Shown here in pieces: positions 8,418 to 16,248 of a stretch of DNA of 64,000 nucleotides; positions within the stretch are counted from its first letter, which is position 1; each line of letters begins with the position of its first letter. The notes below the pieces were generated by a model. That model had not been told where the DNA came from and did no database searches. It worked only from the letters and a program-made list of their open reading frames with translations. Made by a program: the position numbers and the translations under genes. The DNA is from Rhodanobacter glycinis (GTDB lineage Bacteria > Pseudomonadota > Gammaproteobacteria > Xanthomonadales > Rhodanobacteraceae), in assembly GCF_900114325.1 (NCBI RefSeq), contig NZ_FOSR01000001.1:62001-126000 (forward strand). Reading direction: 5' to 3'.

Positions 8418-10286
8418 ATGAACGCACCCGCCGAAACCCGCAAATTCGAAGCCGAAGTCGCCCAGGTCCTGCACCTGGTCACGCATTCGCTGTACTCGCA
8501 CAAGGAAATCTTCCTGCGCGAGCTGATCTCCAACGCCTCCGACGCCTGCGACAAGCTGCGCTTCGAGTCGATCGCCAACCCGGCGTTGTCAGCGGGTGAC
8601 AGCGAGCTGCATATCGACGTCAGCTGGGATCCGGACGCGCGCACCGTCACCGTGCACGACAACGGCATCGGCATGACCCGCGATGAAGTGGTGGCGAACA
8701 TCGGCACCATCGCCAGCTCCGGTACCAAGCGTTTCCTCGAAGCAATGTCCGGCGAGCAGAAGGCCGACGCGCGCCTGATCGGCCAGTTCGGTGTGGGCTT
8801 CTATTCCGCCTTCGTGGTAGCCGACAAGGTCACCGTGATCACCCGTCGCGCCGATGCGCCGGAAAGCGGCGGCGTCAAATGGGAGAGCGACGGCAAGGGT
8901 GAGTATTCGCTGGAGCAGGTCGACCAGCCGCAGCGCGGCACTTCGGTGATCCTGCACCTGAAGGCTGACGAGGACGAGTTCCTCAAGCGCTGGCAGCTGC
9001 GTTCGCTGATCACCAAGTATTCCGACCACGTTGCCTTCCCGATCCGCATGCCGCAGGAGAAGGACGACAAGCCGACCGACGAATTCGAAACCATCAACGC
9101 CGCCTCGGCGCTGTGGACCAAGCCCAAATCGGAGATTTCCGACGAGGATTACCAGAGCTTCTACAAGTCGCTCGGCCACGACTTCAACGACGCGCTGGCG
9201 TGGACGCACAACCGCGTCGAGGGCAGCCAGAGCTTCACCACCTTGCTGTACCTGCCGTCGCAGCCGCCGTTCGACCTGATGATGGGCGGCCGCGACGAGC
9301 GCAAGGGCCTCAAGCTCTACATCAAGCGCGTCTTCATCATGGACGCCGCCGAAGAGCTGCTGCCGAACTACCTGCGCTTCGTGCGCGGCGTGGTCGATGC
9401 CGACGACCTGCCGCTCAACGTCAGCCGCGAAATCCTGCAGCACAACCGCCAGCTCGATCGCATCAAGGCTGCCTGCGTCAAGCGCGTGCTCGACCTGATC
9501 GAGAAACTGGCGCGCGACGAACCCGAGAAATTCCACACCTTCTACAAGGCCTTCGGCAACACGCTCAAGGAAGGCATCAGCGAAGACGCCAACAACCGCG
9601 AACGCATCGCCAAGCTGCTGCGCTTCGCCAGCACCAAGGGCGAAGGCACCGCGCAGAACGTGTCGCTGGACGACTACATCGGCCGCATGGCCGTCGGCCA
9701 GGACGCGATCTGGTACATCACCGCCGACAGCTACGCCGCCGCCGCCGGCAGCCCGCAGCTGGAAGCGTTCAAGGCCAAGGACATCGAAGTGCTGCTGATG
9801 TCCGACCGCATCGACGAATGGATGATCGGCAGCCTCAGCGAGTACGACGGCAAGAAGCTCAAGAGCGTAGCCAAGGGCGACGTGCCGCTGGACGAAGCCG
9901 ACAAGAAAAAGCAGGAAGAGGCAACCAAGGAAGCCGAGCCGCTGCTGAAGAAACTCAAGGACCTGCTCGGCGATCGCGTGGGTGACGTGAAGGTCTCGGC
10001 CCGCCTCACCGATTCACCGTCGTGCCTGGCCCTGAGCGACTACGAAATGGCACCGCACCTTGCCCGCCTGCTGCGCGAAGCCGGGCAGGACATGCCCGAG
10101 TCCAAGCCCACGCTGGAGATCAACCCCGCTCACGCGCTGGTCAAACGCGTGGAGACCGAAGCCGACGAAGCCAAGGCCAAGGATCTGGCCACGCTGCTGC
10201 TGGAGCAGGCAGAGATTTCCGCCGGCGCGCAGCTGCCGGATCCCGCCGCGTTCGTGCAGCGGATGAACCGGGTGTTGCTGGGGTAA
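8418..10286 (+). CDS. htpG: molecular chaperone HtpG (Hsp90)
   Basis: Cytosolic Hsp90 homologue of 622 residues, an ATP-dependent chaperone. The N-terminal GHKL ATPase domain shows EIFLRELISNASDACDK (metal-binding Asn), DNGIGM, and GQFGVGFYSAF. The middle domain contains LYIKRVFIMD and the arginine-containing LPLNVSREILQ. The C-terminal dimerisation domain is complete and ends LEINPAHALVKR. The start at 8418 (MNAPAETRKFEAEV) is the family N-terminus; the frame's earlier start at 8376 adds 14 non-conserved residues. Confidence 0.96.
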   Translation: MNAPAETRKFEAEVAQVLHLVTHSLYSHKEIFLRELISNASDACDKLRFESIANPALSAGDSELHIDVSWDPDARTVTVHDNGIGMTRDEVVANIGTIASSGTKRFLEAMSGEQKADARLIGQFGVGFYSAFVVADKVTVITRRADAPESGGVKWESDGKGEYSLEQVDQPQRGTSVILHLKADEDEFLKRWQLRSLITKYSDHVAFPIRMPQEKDDKPTDEFETINAASALWTKPKSEISDEDYQSFYKSLGHDFNDALAWTHNRVEGSQSFTTLLYLPSQPPFDLMMGGRDERKGLKLYIKRVFIMDAAEELLPNYLRFVRGVVDADDLPLNVSREILQHNRQLDRIKAACVKRVLDLIEKLARDEPEKFHTFYKAFGNTLKEGISEDANNRERIAKLLRFASTKGEGTAQNVSLDDYIGRMAVGQDAIWYITADSYAAAAGSPQLEAFKAKDIEVLLMSDRIDEWMIGSLSEYDGKKLKSVAKGDVPLDEADKKKQEEATKEAEPLLKKLKDLLGDRVGDVKVSARLTDSPSCLALSDYEMAPHLARLLREAGQDMPESKPTLEINPAHALVKRVETEADEAKAKDLATLLLEQAEISAGAQLPDPAAFVQRMNRVLLG

Positions 10287-10392
10287 GCCGCAGGGTCAAT
10301 TGCCACGAACGTTGGTGCCGGCGTGCGTTTGCGGCCAGAGCGGCGTATGGCATGCACTCCAGCGCTGCATGCCCAGCATGCAGCGCTGGGTC

Positions 10393-10995
10393 TTACATGG
10401 GCAGGGTGGGTGCAGGCATTTCCTGACCATGGATGCCAAGCACAGACAAGGTGCAGGCATCGAGATCGAGCCAGCACGCGACCACCATGCGATTGTCGAT
10501 GCGCCGCGCCGGCCCGGCGCGATGGGCATGGACGCCGATACGGCGAAACAGGCGCTCCATGCTGAGAAACGTCACCGCAACCAGCCGGTGCGCGCCAAGC
10601 CGCAGCGCTTGGCGTACCACCAACGCCAACATTGGCCGGATGGCCCACTCCGGATCGTCACCTGACAGATGCGCGGCGAAGCGCGACAGCTCCCAAGTGC
10701 CTGCGTCCTCGGGTGGCAGCATGGGTTTGGCCAGCAGAAATGGGAACAGCTCCTTCAGCAGGTAGGGGCGCGTGGTGGGTAGTAACCGTGCACACCCGCA
10801 GATCGAGCCGCTGTCGTCGCGGGCGATGACATAGATGGTGTCGTTGCGATCGAACTGGTCGCGCTCCATGCAGCCATCCACGACGGGAAGTTCCCAGCCC
10901 AGTTGCTCGACGAAGACCCTATAGCGGTAGCGCGCGAGTGCGTCGTCGATCTCAGCGGGCAGGCGCCCGCCATCATGCATGGTCGCTTGCATCAT
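10393..10995 (-). CDS. luxI: LuxI-family N-acyl-homoserine lactone synthase
   Basis: A 200-residue autoinducer synthase that makes an AHL from S-adenosylmethionine and an acyl-ACP or acyl-CoA. The conserved LuxI residues are visible: Arg26, Phe28 and Trp34 in YRVFVEQLGWELP, Asp46 and Asp49 in DQFDRND, Arg70 in CGCARLLPT, and Glu102 and Arg105 in WELSRFAA. The acyl-chain length cannot be predicted. Two adjacent ATGs (10995 and 10992) follow AGGGG, so either may start. It is the second gene of a leftward pair after the RsaM-like gene, 208 bp apart, but it has its own lux-box-like dyad in that gap. It is divergent from luxR. Confidence 0.9.
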   Translation of the reverse strand: MMQATMHDGGRLPAEIDDALARYRYRVFVEQLGWELPVVDGCMERDQFDRNDTIYVIARDDSGSICGCARLLPTTRPYLLKELFPFLLAKPMLPPEDAGTWELSRFAAHLSGDDPEWAIRPMLALVVRQALRLGAHRLVAVTFLSMERLFRRIGVHAHRAGPARRIDNRMVVACWLDLDACTLSVLGIHGQEMPAPTLPM

Positions 10996-11027
10996 TCCAC
11001 CCCTGGCTTTCCATTGCAGAAGTGAGA

Positions 11028-11074
11028 ACTACAGCGTCAGATCGAGACATTGATAACTGTCAGAATCGACAGGC
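11028..11074 (-). promoter_or_regulatory. lux box and promoter candidate for luxI
   Basis: Dyad CTGTC-N6-GACAG inside a 20-bp lux-box-like site at 11055-11074, centred at 11064.5. On the minus strand a -10-like TGTAGT lies at 11028-11033, which predicts transcription starting near 11022. The dyad centre is then at about -42.5, the usual distance for LuxR-type activation of luxI. The site is 60 bp upstream of the luxI start. Confidence 0.6.
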
Positions 11075-11203
11075 ATCAGCGGAGTCTGAGGGGGTGAGGC
11101 GTGACGTACTTTTTCTTGCAGTTCGAATCGATGGATGCCCGGGAGCGACGATCGCCACGAGTGCGAGCCGTGCTTGGCCTTCGGCCGGATGCAAGGAGTG
11201 GCT

Positions 11204-11656
11204 CTAGTTGAGGCACGAGCCGCGCGGGTGAAACGCGAGCGGGACGGCTGCGGCCACAATGCATTGCCAATCCAGCATGGCCAGCCCACGGTCAAGCGCC
11301 AAGGTCGTCCGCATCATGCCAAGGTCATGGCCATTGCAGTCGACGGCCATGACATTGCTGCGGATGTCGCCTCCTGCGAGCAGCAGCGTCCCTGCGGCGC
11401 TCTCCTGGTACCAGTCCCAGCCAACCGATATCTGGACAATGTCGTCAGCCACGCCACCAATCCAGCCGGTGCATAGCCACTCGGTGTAACCGGCGCTGAG
11501 TGCATTGATGGCCGTGCGCCACAGATTGTCTAGCAGTGCGGTGTCCAAGCCGGAAGAAAGGTGACGCAATGCCAGACGAGGAATTGCCAGCTCGGGGATG
11601 CGCACGTAACCGTCGGCTTGTGCATCCCGAAAGATGATGGGGGCGGACGTGTTCAT
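11204..11656 (-). CDS. RsaM-like quorum-sensing modulator (DUF4902-type)
   Basis: A 150-residue cytosolic protein between luxI and luxR. Size, position and the segments GYTEW, ISVGWDWY, RSNVMAVD..GHDLG and a late LDWQ match what I remember of the RsaM family, which represses or tunes AHL production in Burkholderia and Pseudomonas fuscovaginae. No DNA-binding domain is recognisable, as in RsaM. The ATG at 11656 has no Shine-Dalgarno, and a TATAGT box lies 7-12 nt before it, so the transcript may be leaderless. The frame extends further upstream into the luxR promoter, but that part is not credible coding sequence. The assignment rests on recalled motifs and context. Confidence 0.7.
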   Translation of the reverse strand: MNTSAPIIFRDAQADGYVRIPELAIPRLALRHLSSGLDTALLDNLWRTAINALSAGYTEWLCTGWIGGVADDIVQISVGWDWYQESAAGTLLLAGGDIRSNVMAVDCNGHDLGMMRTTLALDRGLAMLDWQCIVAAAVPLAFHPRGSCLN

Positions 11657-11662
11657 CGAAGG

Positions 11663-11708
11663 ACTATAACGATTTGTCGCGTGTGCGGACCTGCAGGCTT
11701 TGACAGCG
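11663..11708 (-). promoter_or_regulatory. lux box and promoter candidate for the RsaM-like gene
   Basis: Minus-strand TATAGT at 11663-11668 would start transcription near the A of the ATG at 11656. A CTG-N10-CAG dyad (20-bp site 11689-11708; one half-site is a perfect CAGGT, the other imperfect) is centred at 11698.5, again about -42.5. The same dyad ends 19 bp before the luxR start on the other strand, so LuxR bound here could also affect its own gene. Confidence 0.5.
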
Positions 11709-11727
11709 CGATGGCAGGGAGGGGCGA

Positions 11728-12450
11728 ATGGATCTTCATTGGCAGGATGTCTACCAACAGCTGGGCGCCGCACGCAACGAGCACGAGCTGTTTTTCAGCG
11801 TGGCCGGAATCGCGCGGGAGCTGGGTTTCGACTATTGCTGCTATGGGGTGCGTGTCCCTTATCCTGTGCACAAACCAAGGACGGCCATCTTCGACACGTA
11901 CCCCGCTGGCTGGATGGATCACTATCGGGACAGTGGCTACCTGGACGTGGATCCGGTCGTGCAGGCCGGCTTGCTCAGCAATGAGCTCGTGGTCTGGCCG
12001 CAAACGATGCGCGGCGAAGCGCATCGGCTGTGGGCAGACGCCTGCGAATACGGCATCCGGACGGGGGTGGCGTGCTCCAGCTGGGGGCAGCATGGCGTGT
12101 TCGGCTTGTTGTCGCTGGCGCGCCCTCACGGCGCGCTTGCCTCGTCGGAGATCGACGAAGTGTCACGGTCAGTACATTGGCTGGGCAACTTGACCCACAT
12201 GCTGATGAGCCAGTTTCTGGTGCCCGACATGACGGCGGCAGGCGAGGTGACGTTGACGCAACGCGAGCACGAAGTGCTGATCTGGACCGCCGAAGGCAAG
12301 ACAGCCTACGAGATCGGCCGGATCCTCGGTATCGCCGAGCGCACGGTCAACTTCCATATCAGTAATGTGATGATGAAGCTTGGAGTGGTCAACAAATTGC
12401 AGGCGGTGGTGAAGGCCATCATGACCGGCCTGCTGCAGCCCTTGCGCTGA
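11728..12450 (+). CDS. luxR: LuxR-family AHL-responsive regulator
   Basis: A 240-residue quorum-sensing receptor and transcription factor. The N-terminal autoinducer-binding domain (about residues 15-160) keeps the six invariant residues at Trp62, Tyr66, Asp75, Pro76, Trp90 and Gly113. The C-terminal GerE-type helix-turn-helix (about 174-236) reads LTQREHEVLIWTAEGKTAYEIG followed by ERTVNFHISNVMMKL. A GGGAGGGG ribosome-binding site precedes the ATG. It is divergent from the RsaM-like gene and luxI, and upstream of aidA. With all ligand residues intact it should respond to AHL, most likely that made by the neighbouring LuxI. Confidence 0.93.
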   Translation: MDLHWQDVYQQLGAARNEHELFFSVAGIARELGFDYCCYGVRVPYPVHKPRTAIFDTYPAGWMDHYRDSGYLDVDPVVQAGLLSNELVVWPQTMRGEAHRLWADACEYGIRTGVACSSWGQHGVFGLLSLARPHGALASSEIDEVSRSVHWLGNLTHMLMSQFLVPDMTAAGEVTLTQREHEVLIWTAEGKTAYEIGRILGIAERTVNFHISNVMMKLGVVNKLQAVVKAIMTGLLQPLR

Positions 12451-12464
12451 GCTGGCGATGTTCG

Positions 12465-12513
12465 CCACCTGACAGGATTGGCAGGTGGAAGCGGGGACCC
12501 CGGGTGCGATTCT
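12465..12513 (+). promoter_or_regulatory. strong lux box and promoter candidate for aidA
   Basis: Perfect inverted repeat CCACCTG-N10-CAGGTGG at 12465-12488 contains the classic lux box half-sites ACCTG and CAGGT. It lies between the luxR stop and the aidA start. A modest -10-like GATTCT at 12508-12513 would place +1 near 12519, with the dyad centre (12476.5) at about -42.5. It could also overlap termination of luxR transcripts. Confidence 0.65.
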
Positions 12514-12578
12514 TCGTGTCGACATGCTTGGGCATGTCTTTCGGCAATTTCCGTCACGAACGCACAAGGGGATTCACC

Positions 12579-13133
12579 ATGGCAATGAAGATCATGTTGG
12601 AATCGAGCGCGCAGCAGATCAACGTACTGGTCGTGATCGACACGGAGTACGTCAAGACCAACTATCCGAACCCCAGCAAAGACCCCAGTCATCCCACTGG
12701 AATCAATCACAACAGTCAGTTCATGATCTGCACCGGTTCACGCGGCATCGTCAGTGGGCAAGGGTCCGCCGACCTCAATTTCCGCGCCAACCCGGGTGAT
12801 CTGGTGGCCTTCACCGGCGTGTCGATCTACGACAATTCCGATGATGCGGTGATCGTCTATGGCATCCAGTACTGGAAGGGAGATCAGGTGTTCAACCAGT
12901 TCGTGCCGAACCTGGTAACCCGCAACGGCGCGGTGATGCCTGATGCGAACTCCGAAAACGGCTTGCCGGCGCTGCAGACGAAGATCGATTTTTCCAGCTT
13001 CGACTCGAAGGTGCGCAACGGAGGCACGGAAAACTTCTATGTCGTCTTCGCGCTGTACACGCTTTCCGACAACGGCGAGAACCAGGAAGTCTTCGGCTAC
13101 TACTACTGGGATCCCACCATCACCGTGTCATGA
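12579..13133 (+). CDS. aidA: AidA/PixA family inclusion body protein
   Basis: A 184-residue soluble protein of the PixA/AidA inclusion-body family. The family hallmark near the N-terminus, VIDTEYVKTNYPNPSKD followed by P.GI, is present, as are a central beta-rich region and the C-terminal YYYWDPTI. PixA forms methionine-rich crystals in Xenorhabdus. AidA of Ralstonia and Burkholderia is an autoinducer-dependent protein, linked in Burkholderia cenocepacia to nematode killing. The ATG at 12579 follows AAGGGG; the frame opens earlier at 12504, but the family begins at the chosen Met. It lies directly behind luxR and a lux box, which supports quorum-sensing control. Confidence 0.85.
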   Translation: MAMKIMLESSAQQINVLVVIDTEYVKTNYPNPSKDPSHPTGINHNSQFMICTGSRGIVSGQGSADLNFRANPGDLVAFTGVSIYDNSDDAVIVYGIQYWKGDQVFNQFVPNLVTRNGAVMPDANSENGLPALQTKIDFSSFDSKVRNGGTENFYVVFALYTLSDNGENQEVFGYYYWDPTITVS

Positions 13134-13489
13134 GCGCTTTATAGGGCCAGGGTGTTGGCTGCCATGGCCTTGATGCCGCAATTTCGTGAAAACCAGTCAG
13201 CGAGGGCGCGCAGTCATGCGCTCCCTCGCTGTGTCGTGCGTGAGCGCCGCATGATACGGGGTACCGCGGCACCGCTTGCATCGATAGCCGGACACGATGG
13301 TTCGCGGCCTGACCTTGATGCCGATCCGCGATGCATCGGATTCACGTGATGACCTGATTGGCGGCGAAGCTCAGCAAAAAAAGGCCATTCGCGCTGAACG
13401 CGGCTTGCGTTGACCAGCGCACGCGGAGAGTAGCCATGGTTGGCTACGACTTTGAGGAGCGAGGAAGTCGAAGCGATCACGGGCGATCA

Positions 13490-13531
13490 CCCTTCGACTC
13501 CGGCCTATGGGCCTACGCTCAGGGCGAACGG
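13490..13531. repeat. intergenic palindromic repeat, CCCTTCGAC / GGGCGAACGG type
   Basis: The stretch starts CACCCTTCGACTCCGGCC and ends GCTCAGGGCGAACGG, the pattern of a short dispersed repeat seen in many proteobacterial intergenic regions. The ends are only partly complementary. No transposase is nearby. Confidence 0.5.
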
Positions 13532-13788
13532 TGAGATATCGGCTGAACGTTGTCGCCGATCAGGTGTGAAGGGCGGGCACGTGACGTGGACCTCTGGTGT
13601 TCGCGTGCGACGGCGCATACGGCCACGTCGTCAGTTGGTTGACCTGCACGTGCCCTCACCAGTCAACCGCACGCGCGTGTCTGCGCGAAAGCTGCCTGTC
13701 CCTGTCGTGCGACAGCGGTATGAATTGATGTTGTCCTCACCGTTGGCTTTTGTGCGGGGAGCTCACGGCTGCCTCTTGTGTGCCAAGT

Positions 13789-13834
13789 ATGATAAAAAAA
13801 TATCATTGACACAGTAATGTTAATGAGATATCAA
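13789..13834 (+). promoter_or_regulatory. promoter of the TonB receptor gene with AT-rich dyad
   Basis: A perfect -35 hexamer TTGACA (13806-13811) is followed after 17 bp by TATCAA (13829-13834). Immediately upstream, and sharing one base with the -35, is an inverted repeat ATGATA-A6-TATCAT (13789-13806). This is unusually AT-rich for this genome and is a good operator candidate for an unidentified repressor or activator. Confidence 0.6.
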
Positions 13835-13876
13835 AGTGCCCCAGGGTTGTCCATGCGATTCCATGGGGAGAACGTC

Positions 13877-16222
13877 ATGCAATTTCAGCAGTATCCGCAG
13901 AAGCGACATGGCCTCAGTCTGGCGATAGCCATCGCCTTGCTTGGGTCCTTCAATGCAGTGGCACAGCCGTCCACGCCTGATGGTGGTGATCCCGCGGCAG
14001 GGGCCGCCGTTGGTGGCGTATCCGTGCAAGGCCAGGTGCCCGCGGCGGACGTCGGGGCACAACACGCACAGCAGGCGCAGTCCTCGACCAGCAGCACCGC
14101 GCCGATCGATCTGGCGACAATCGTGGTCACCGCGAACAAGCGCAGCGAGTTGCTGCAGAACGTGCCGATGGCGGTGTCGGTGGTTTCCGGTGACGACCTT
14201 CGTCGCGAAGGCGCCAACAGCTTTGCCGACTACGCCACCCAGATCCCCGGTCTCAACCTGATCTCCACCGCGGCGGGGCAGACCCAGCTGGTATTGCGCG
14301 GCATTACGTCAGGCAGCGGGCAGGCCAATGCCAGCGTCAGTACCTATATCGACGATGCGCCGTACGGTTCGAGCACGGTGTACGCCATCGGCGGTTTGCT
14401 GACGCCGGATATCGATCCGGCGGATATCGAGCGCATCGAGGTGCTGCGCGGCCCGCAAGGCACGCTGTATGGCGCGAACTCGCTGGGTGGGCTGGTGAAG
14501 TTCGTCACCACGCCGCCGGACGCCACTCGCGCCTACGGCCGCGTGACGGTCGGCTATGACAGTGTCAGCGGTGGTGGCAGCGGCCTCACCGAGCGCGCCA
14601 TGTTCAACGTTCCCTTGATCGAGGACAAGCTCGCGCTGCGCGTGAATGCCTATCATCGCGACGATCCCGGCTACATCGACAACGTGGCCACCGGCAAGTC
14701 CGAGGTCAATGAGGACACGGTCAGCGGTGGCCGTGCGCAAGTGCTGTGGACGCCGAACGACAAGGTCTCGGTGCGCTTCTCGGCGCTGGCGCAGAACCTC
14801 AGTGGTGATGGCCTGGCCAATGCCGGCGTGGAAGTGGATCCGACCACGCTCAAGCCCATCTATGGTTACCAGAAGCAGAGCCGCGCCGCGGGTACCGGCC
14901 TGTTCAAGGTCAAATATCGTCTCTATGACCTTTCGATCAATGCGGACCTCGGTTGGGCCACGCTGGTGTCTTCGAGCAGTTACGGCACGCAGCGGGTCAA
15001 TCAGGACCAGGACGTCACCATGGCGTACGGTCCGATGCTCAACCCCGCTTTCGGTCTGGCCAATGGCGGGTATTCGATCAGCGATCCCATCACGTTGGGG
15101 AAATTCACCCAGGAACTTCGACTGCAATCGTCGACGGAGCAAACCCTGGCGTGGCGCGCGGGCGTGTTCTACACGCGCGAAAACACCACGAATCACCAGA
15201 CCATCAATGTCTTCGACGCAACCACCGGGGCGCTGATCGATCTGCCCAGCCTGGCCGAGATTTCCATCGGTCCCGGCATCTTCAAGGAGTGGGCGGGTTA
15301 TGCCGATGTGACCTGGCATGCCACGTCGCAGTTGAGCGTCCTGGTGGGTGCCCGCTATACCCATGACAGCACCACTTATACGCAAACCGGCAGCGGTCTG
15401 TTGACCGGGCCCAGCCAGTTCACCAGTCGCAGCACGGATACGCCCACCACCTTCCTGGTCAATCCCAGTTTCAAGTTCAACGACAACCTGATGGCATACG
15501 TGCGCGTGGCATCGGGTTTCCGTCCCGGTGGCGCGAATGTGGGCGTGCCGCCCGGGCTGGGCGCGCCGGCAACATTCAAGCCGGACAAGCTGACCAGCTA
15601 CGAGCTCGGTTTCAAATCCACCTTGCTGGATCGCAGCATGGTCTTCGATGCCGACGTGTTCTACATCGACTGGAGCCAGATCCAGCTTGCGTCCACCGCG
15701 GGCAATTTCAGCTTCCTCGGCAATGGCGGCAAGGCCAAGAGTCAGGGTGTGGAAGCCAACTGGAAGTACGAGCCCATGCGCGGACTGGTGCTGTCGGCCA
15801 ACGCCAGCTGGACCGATGCGACGTTGACGCAGGACACGCCGCCGGGCTTGTACGGCTACAACGGTGATCGCCTGCCGTGGGTGCCGAAATGGAATGCCAA
15901 CGCGGGCGTGGATTACAACTTCCCGCTGGGCGGTGGCTGGTCGGGGTTCGTCGGCGGCAGCTATCGCTACGTGGGCGCGCGCATGACGGATTTCCTGTCC
16001 GAGCCGGGCCCGCGCTTCACGGTGCCGTCCTATCACGGTGTCGATCTGCACGCCGGAGTCTATGTCGGCAACTGGACGATCCGGGGGTACGTCAAGAATC
16101 TGACCAACGCCCGCGGCATCACCTCGCTGTCTTCCGAAACCGAGGATCCGCGCGGGAGTCCGTTTGCCGCGTCCTATGTGCCGCCGCGCACCGTCGGCGT
16201 GACCGTCGGCCTGGACTTCTGA
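13877..16222 (+). CDS. TonB-dependent outer membrane receptor
   Basis: A 781-residue TonB-dependent transporter. The N-terminal signal peptide (about residues 12-32, ending NAVAQ) is followed by a low-complexity Ala/Gly/Gln linker. The plug domain begins near residue 80 (IVVTANKRSELLQNVPMAVSVV) with the typical GLNLIS, VLRGI and IERIEVLRGPQGTLYGANSLGG. A 22-strand barrel ends in the terminal aromatic GLDF. The ATG at 13877 follows GGGGAG. It heads an operon-like run with a serine hydrolase, a dipeptide epimerase and a peptide transporter, so a peptide or muropeptide substrate is inferred. Iron import is less likely from context. Confidence 0.9.
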   Translation: MQFQQYPQKRHGLSLAIAIALLGSFNAVAQPSTPDGGDPAAGAAVGGVSVQGQVPAADVGAQHAQQAQSSTSSTAPIDLATIVVTANKRSELLQNVPMAVSVVSGDDLRREGANSFADYATQIPGLNLISTAAGQTQLVLRGITSGSGQANASVSTYIDDAPYGSSTVYAIGGLLTPDIDPADIERIEVLRGPQGTLYGANSLGGLVKFVTTPPDATRAYGRVTVGYDSVSGGGSGLTERAMFNVPLIEDKLALRVNAYHRDDPGYIDNVATGKSEVNEDTVSGGRAQVLWTPNDKVSVRFSALAQNLSGDGLANAGVEVDPTTLKPIYGYQKQSRAAGTGLFKVKYRLYDLSINADLGWATLVSSSSYGTQRVNQDQDVTMAYGPMLNPAFGLANGGYSISDPITLGKFTQELRLQSSTEQTLAWRAGVFYTRENTTNHQTINVFDATTGALIDLPSLAEISIGPGIFKEWAGYADVTWHATSQLSVLVGARYTHDSTTYTQTGSGLLTGPSQFTSRSTDTPTTFLVNPSFKFNDNLMAYVRVASGFRPGGANVGVPPGLGAPATFKPDKLTSYELGFKSTLLDRSMVFDADVFYIDWSQIQLASTAGNFSFLGNGGKAKSQGVEANWKYEPMRGLVLSANASWTDATLTQDTPPGLYGYNGDRLPWVPKWNANAGVDYNFPLGGGWSGFVGGSYRYVGARMTDFLSEPGPRFTVPSYHGVDLHAGVYVGNWTIRGYVKNLTNARGITSLSSETEDPRGSPFAASYVPPRTVGVTVGLDF

Positions 16223-16248
16223 CTATGACTCATCGGAGTAAGCGCTTC

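Larger units (their letters stand above)
13134..13876. other. 743-bp region without a convincing gene
   Basis: Between aidA and the TonB receptor gene. Short frames here show no family features and odd composition. It contains a CCCTTCGAC...GCTCAGGGCGAACGG intergenic repeat (13490-13531), a 14-bp palindrome CTGTCG-TG-CGACAG (13703-13716), and near its right end an AT-rich dyad plus promoter for the receptor gene. The rest is unexplained. Confidence 0.6.

Noticed and set aside
13703..13716. Palindrome CTGTCG-TG-CGACAG as a fourth lux box
   Set aside because: The spacing between CTG and CAG is 8, not 10, and the flanks do not match; no promoter fits at -42.5. It may still be an operator for something else.
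13440..13817. 125-residue frame in the gap before the TonB receptor
   Set aside because: It is built partly from the CCCTTCGAC-type intergenic repeat, has no ribosome-binding site or family features, and runs into the promoter of the receptor gene.
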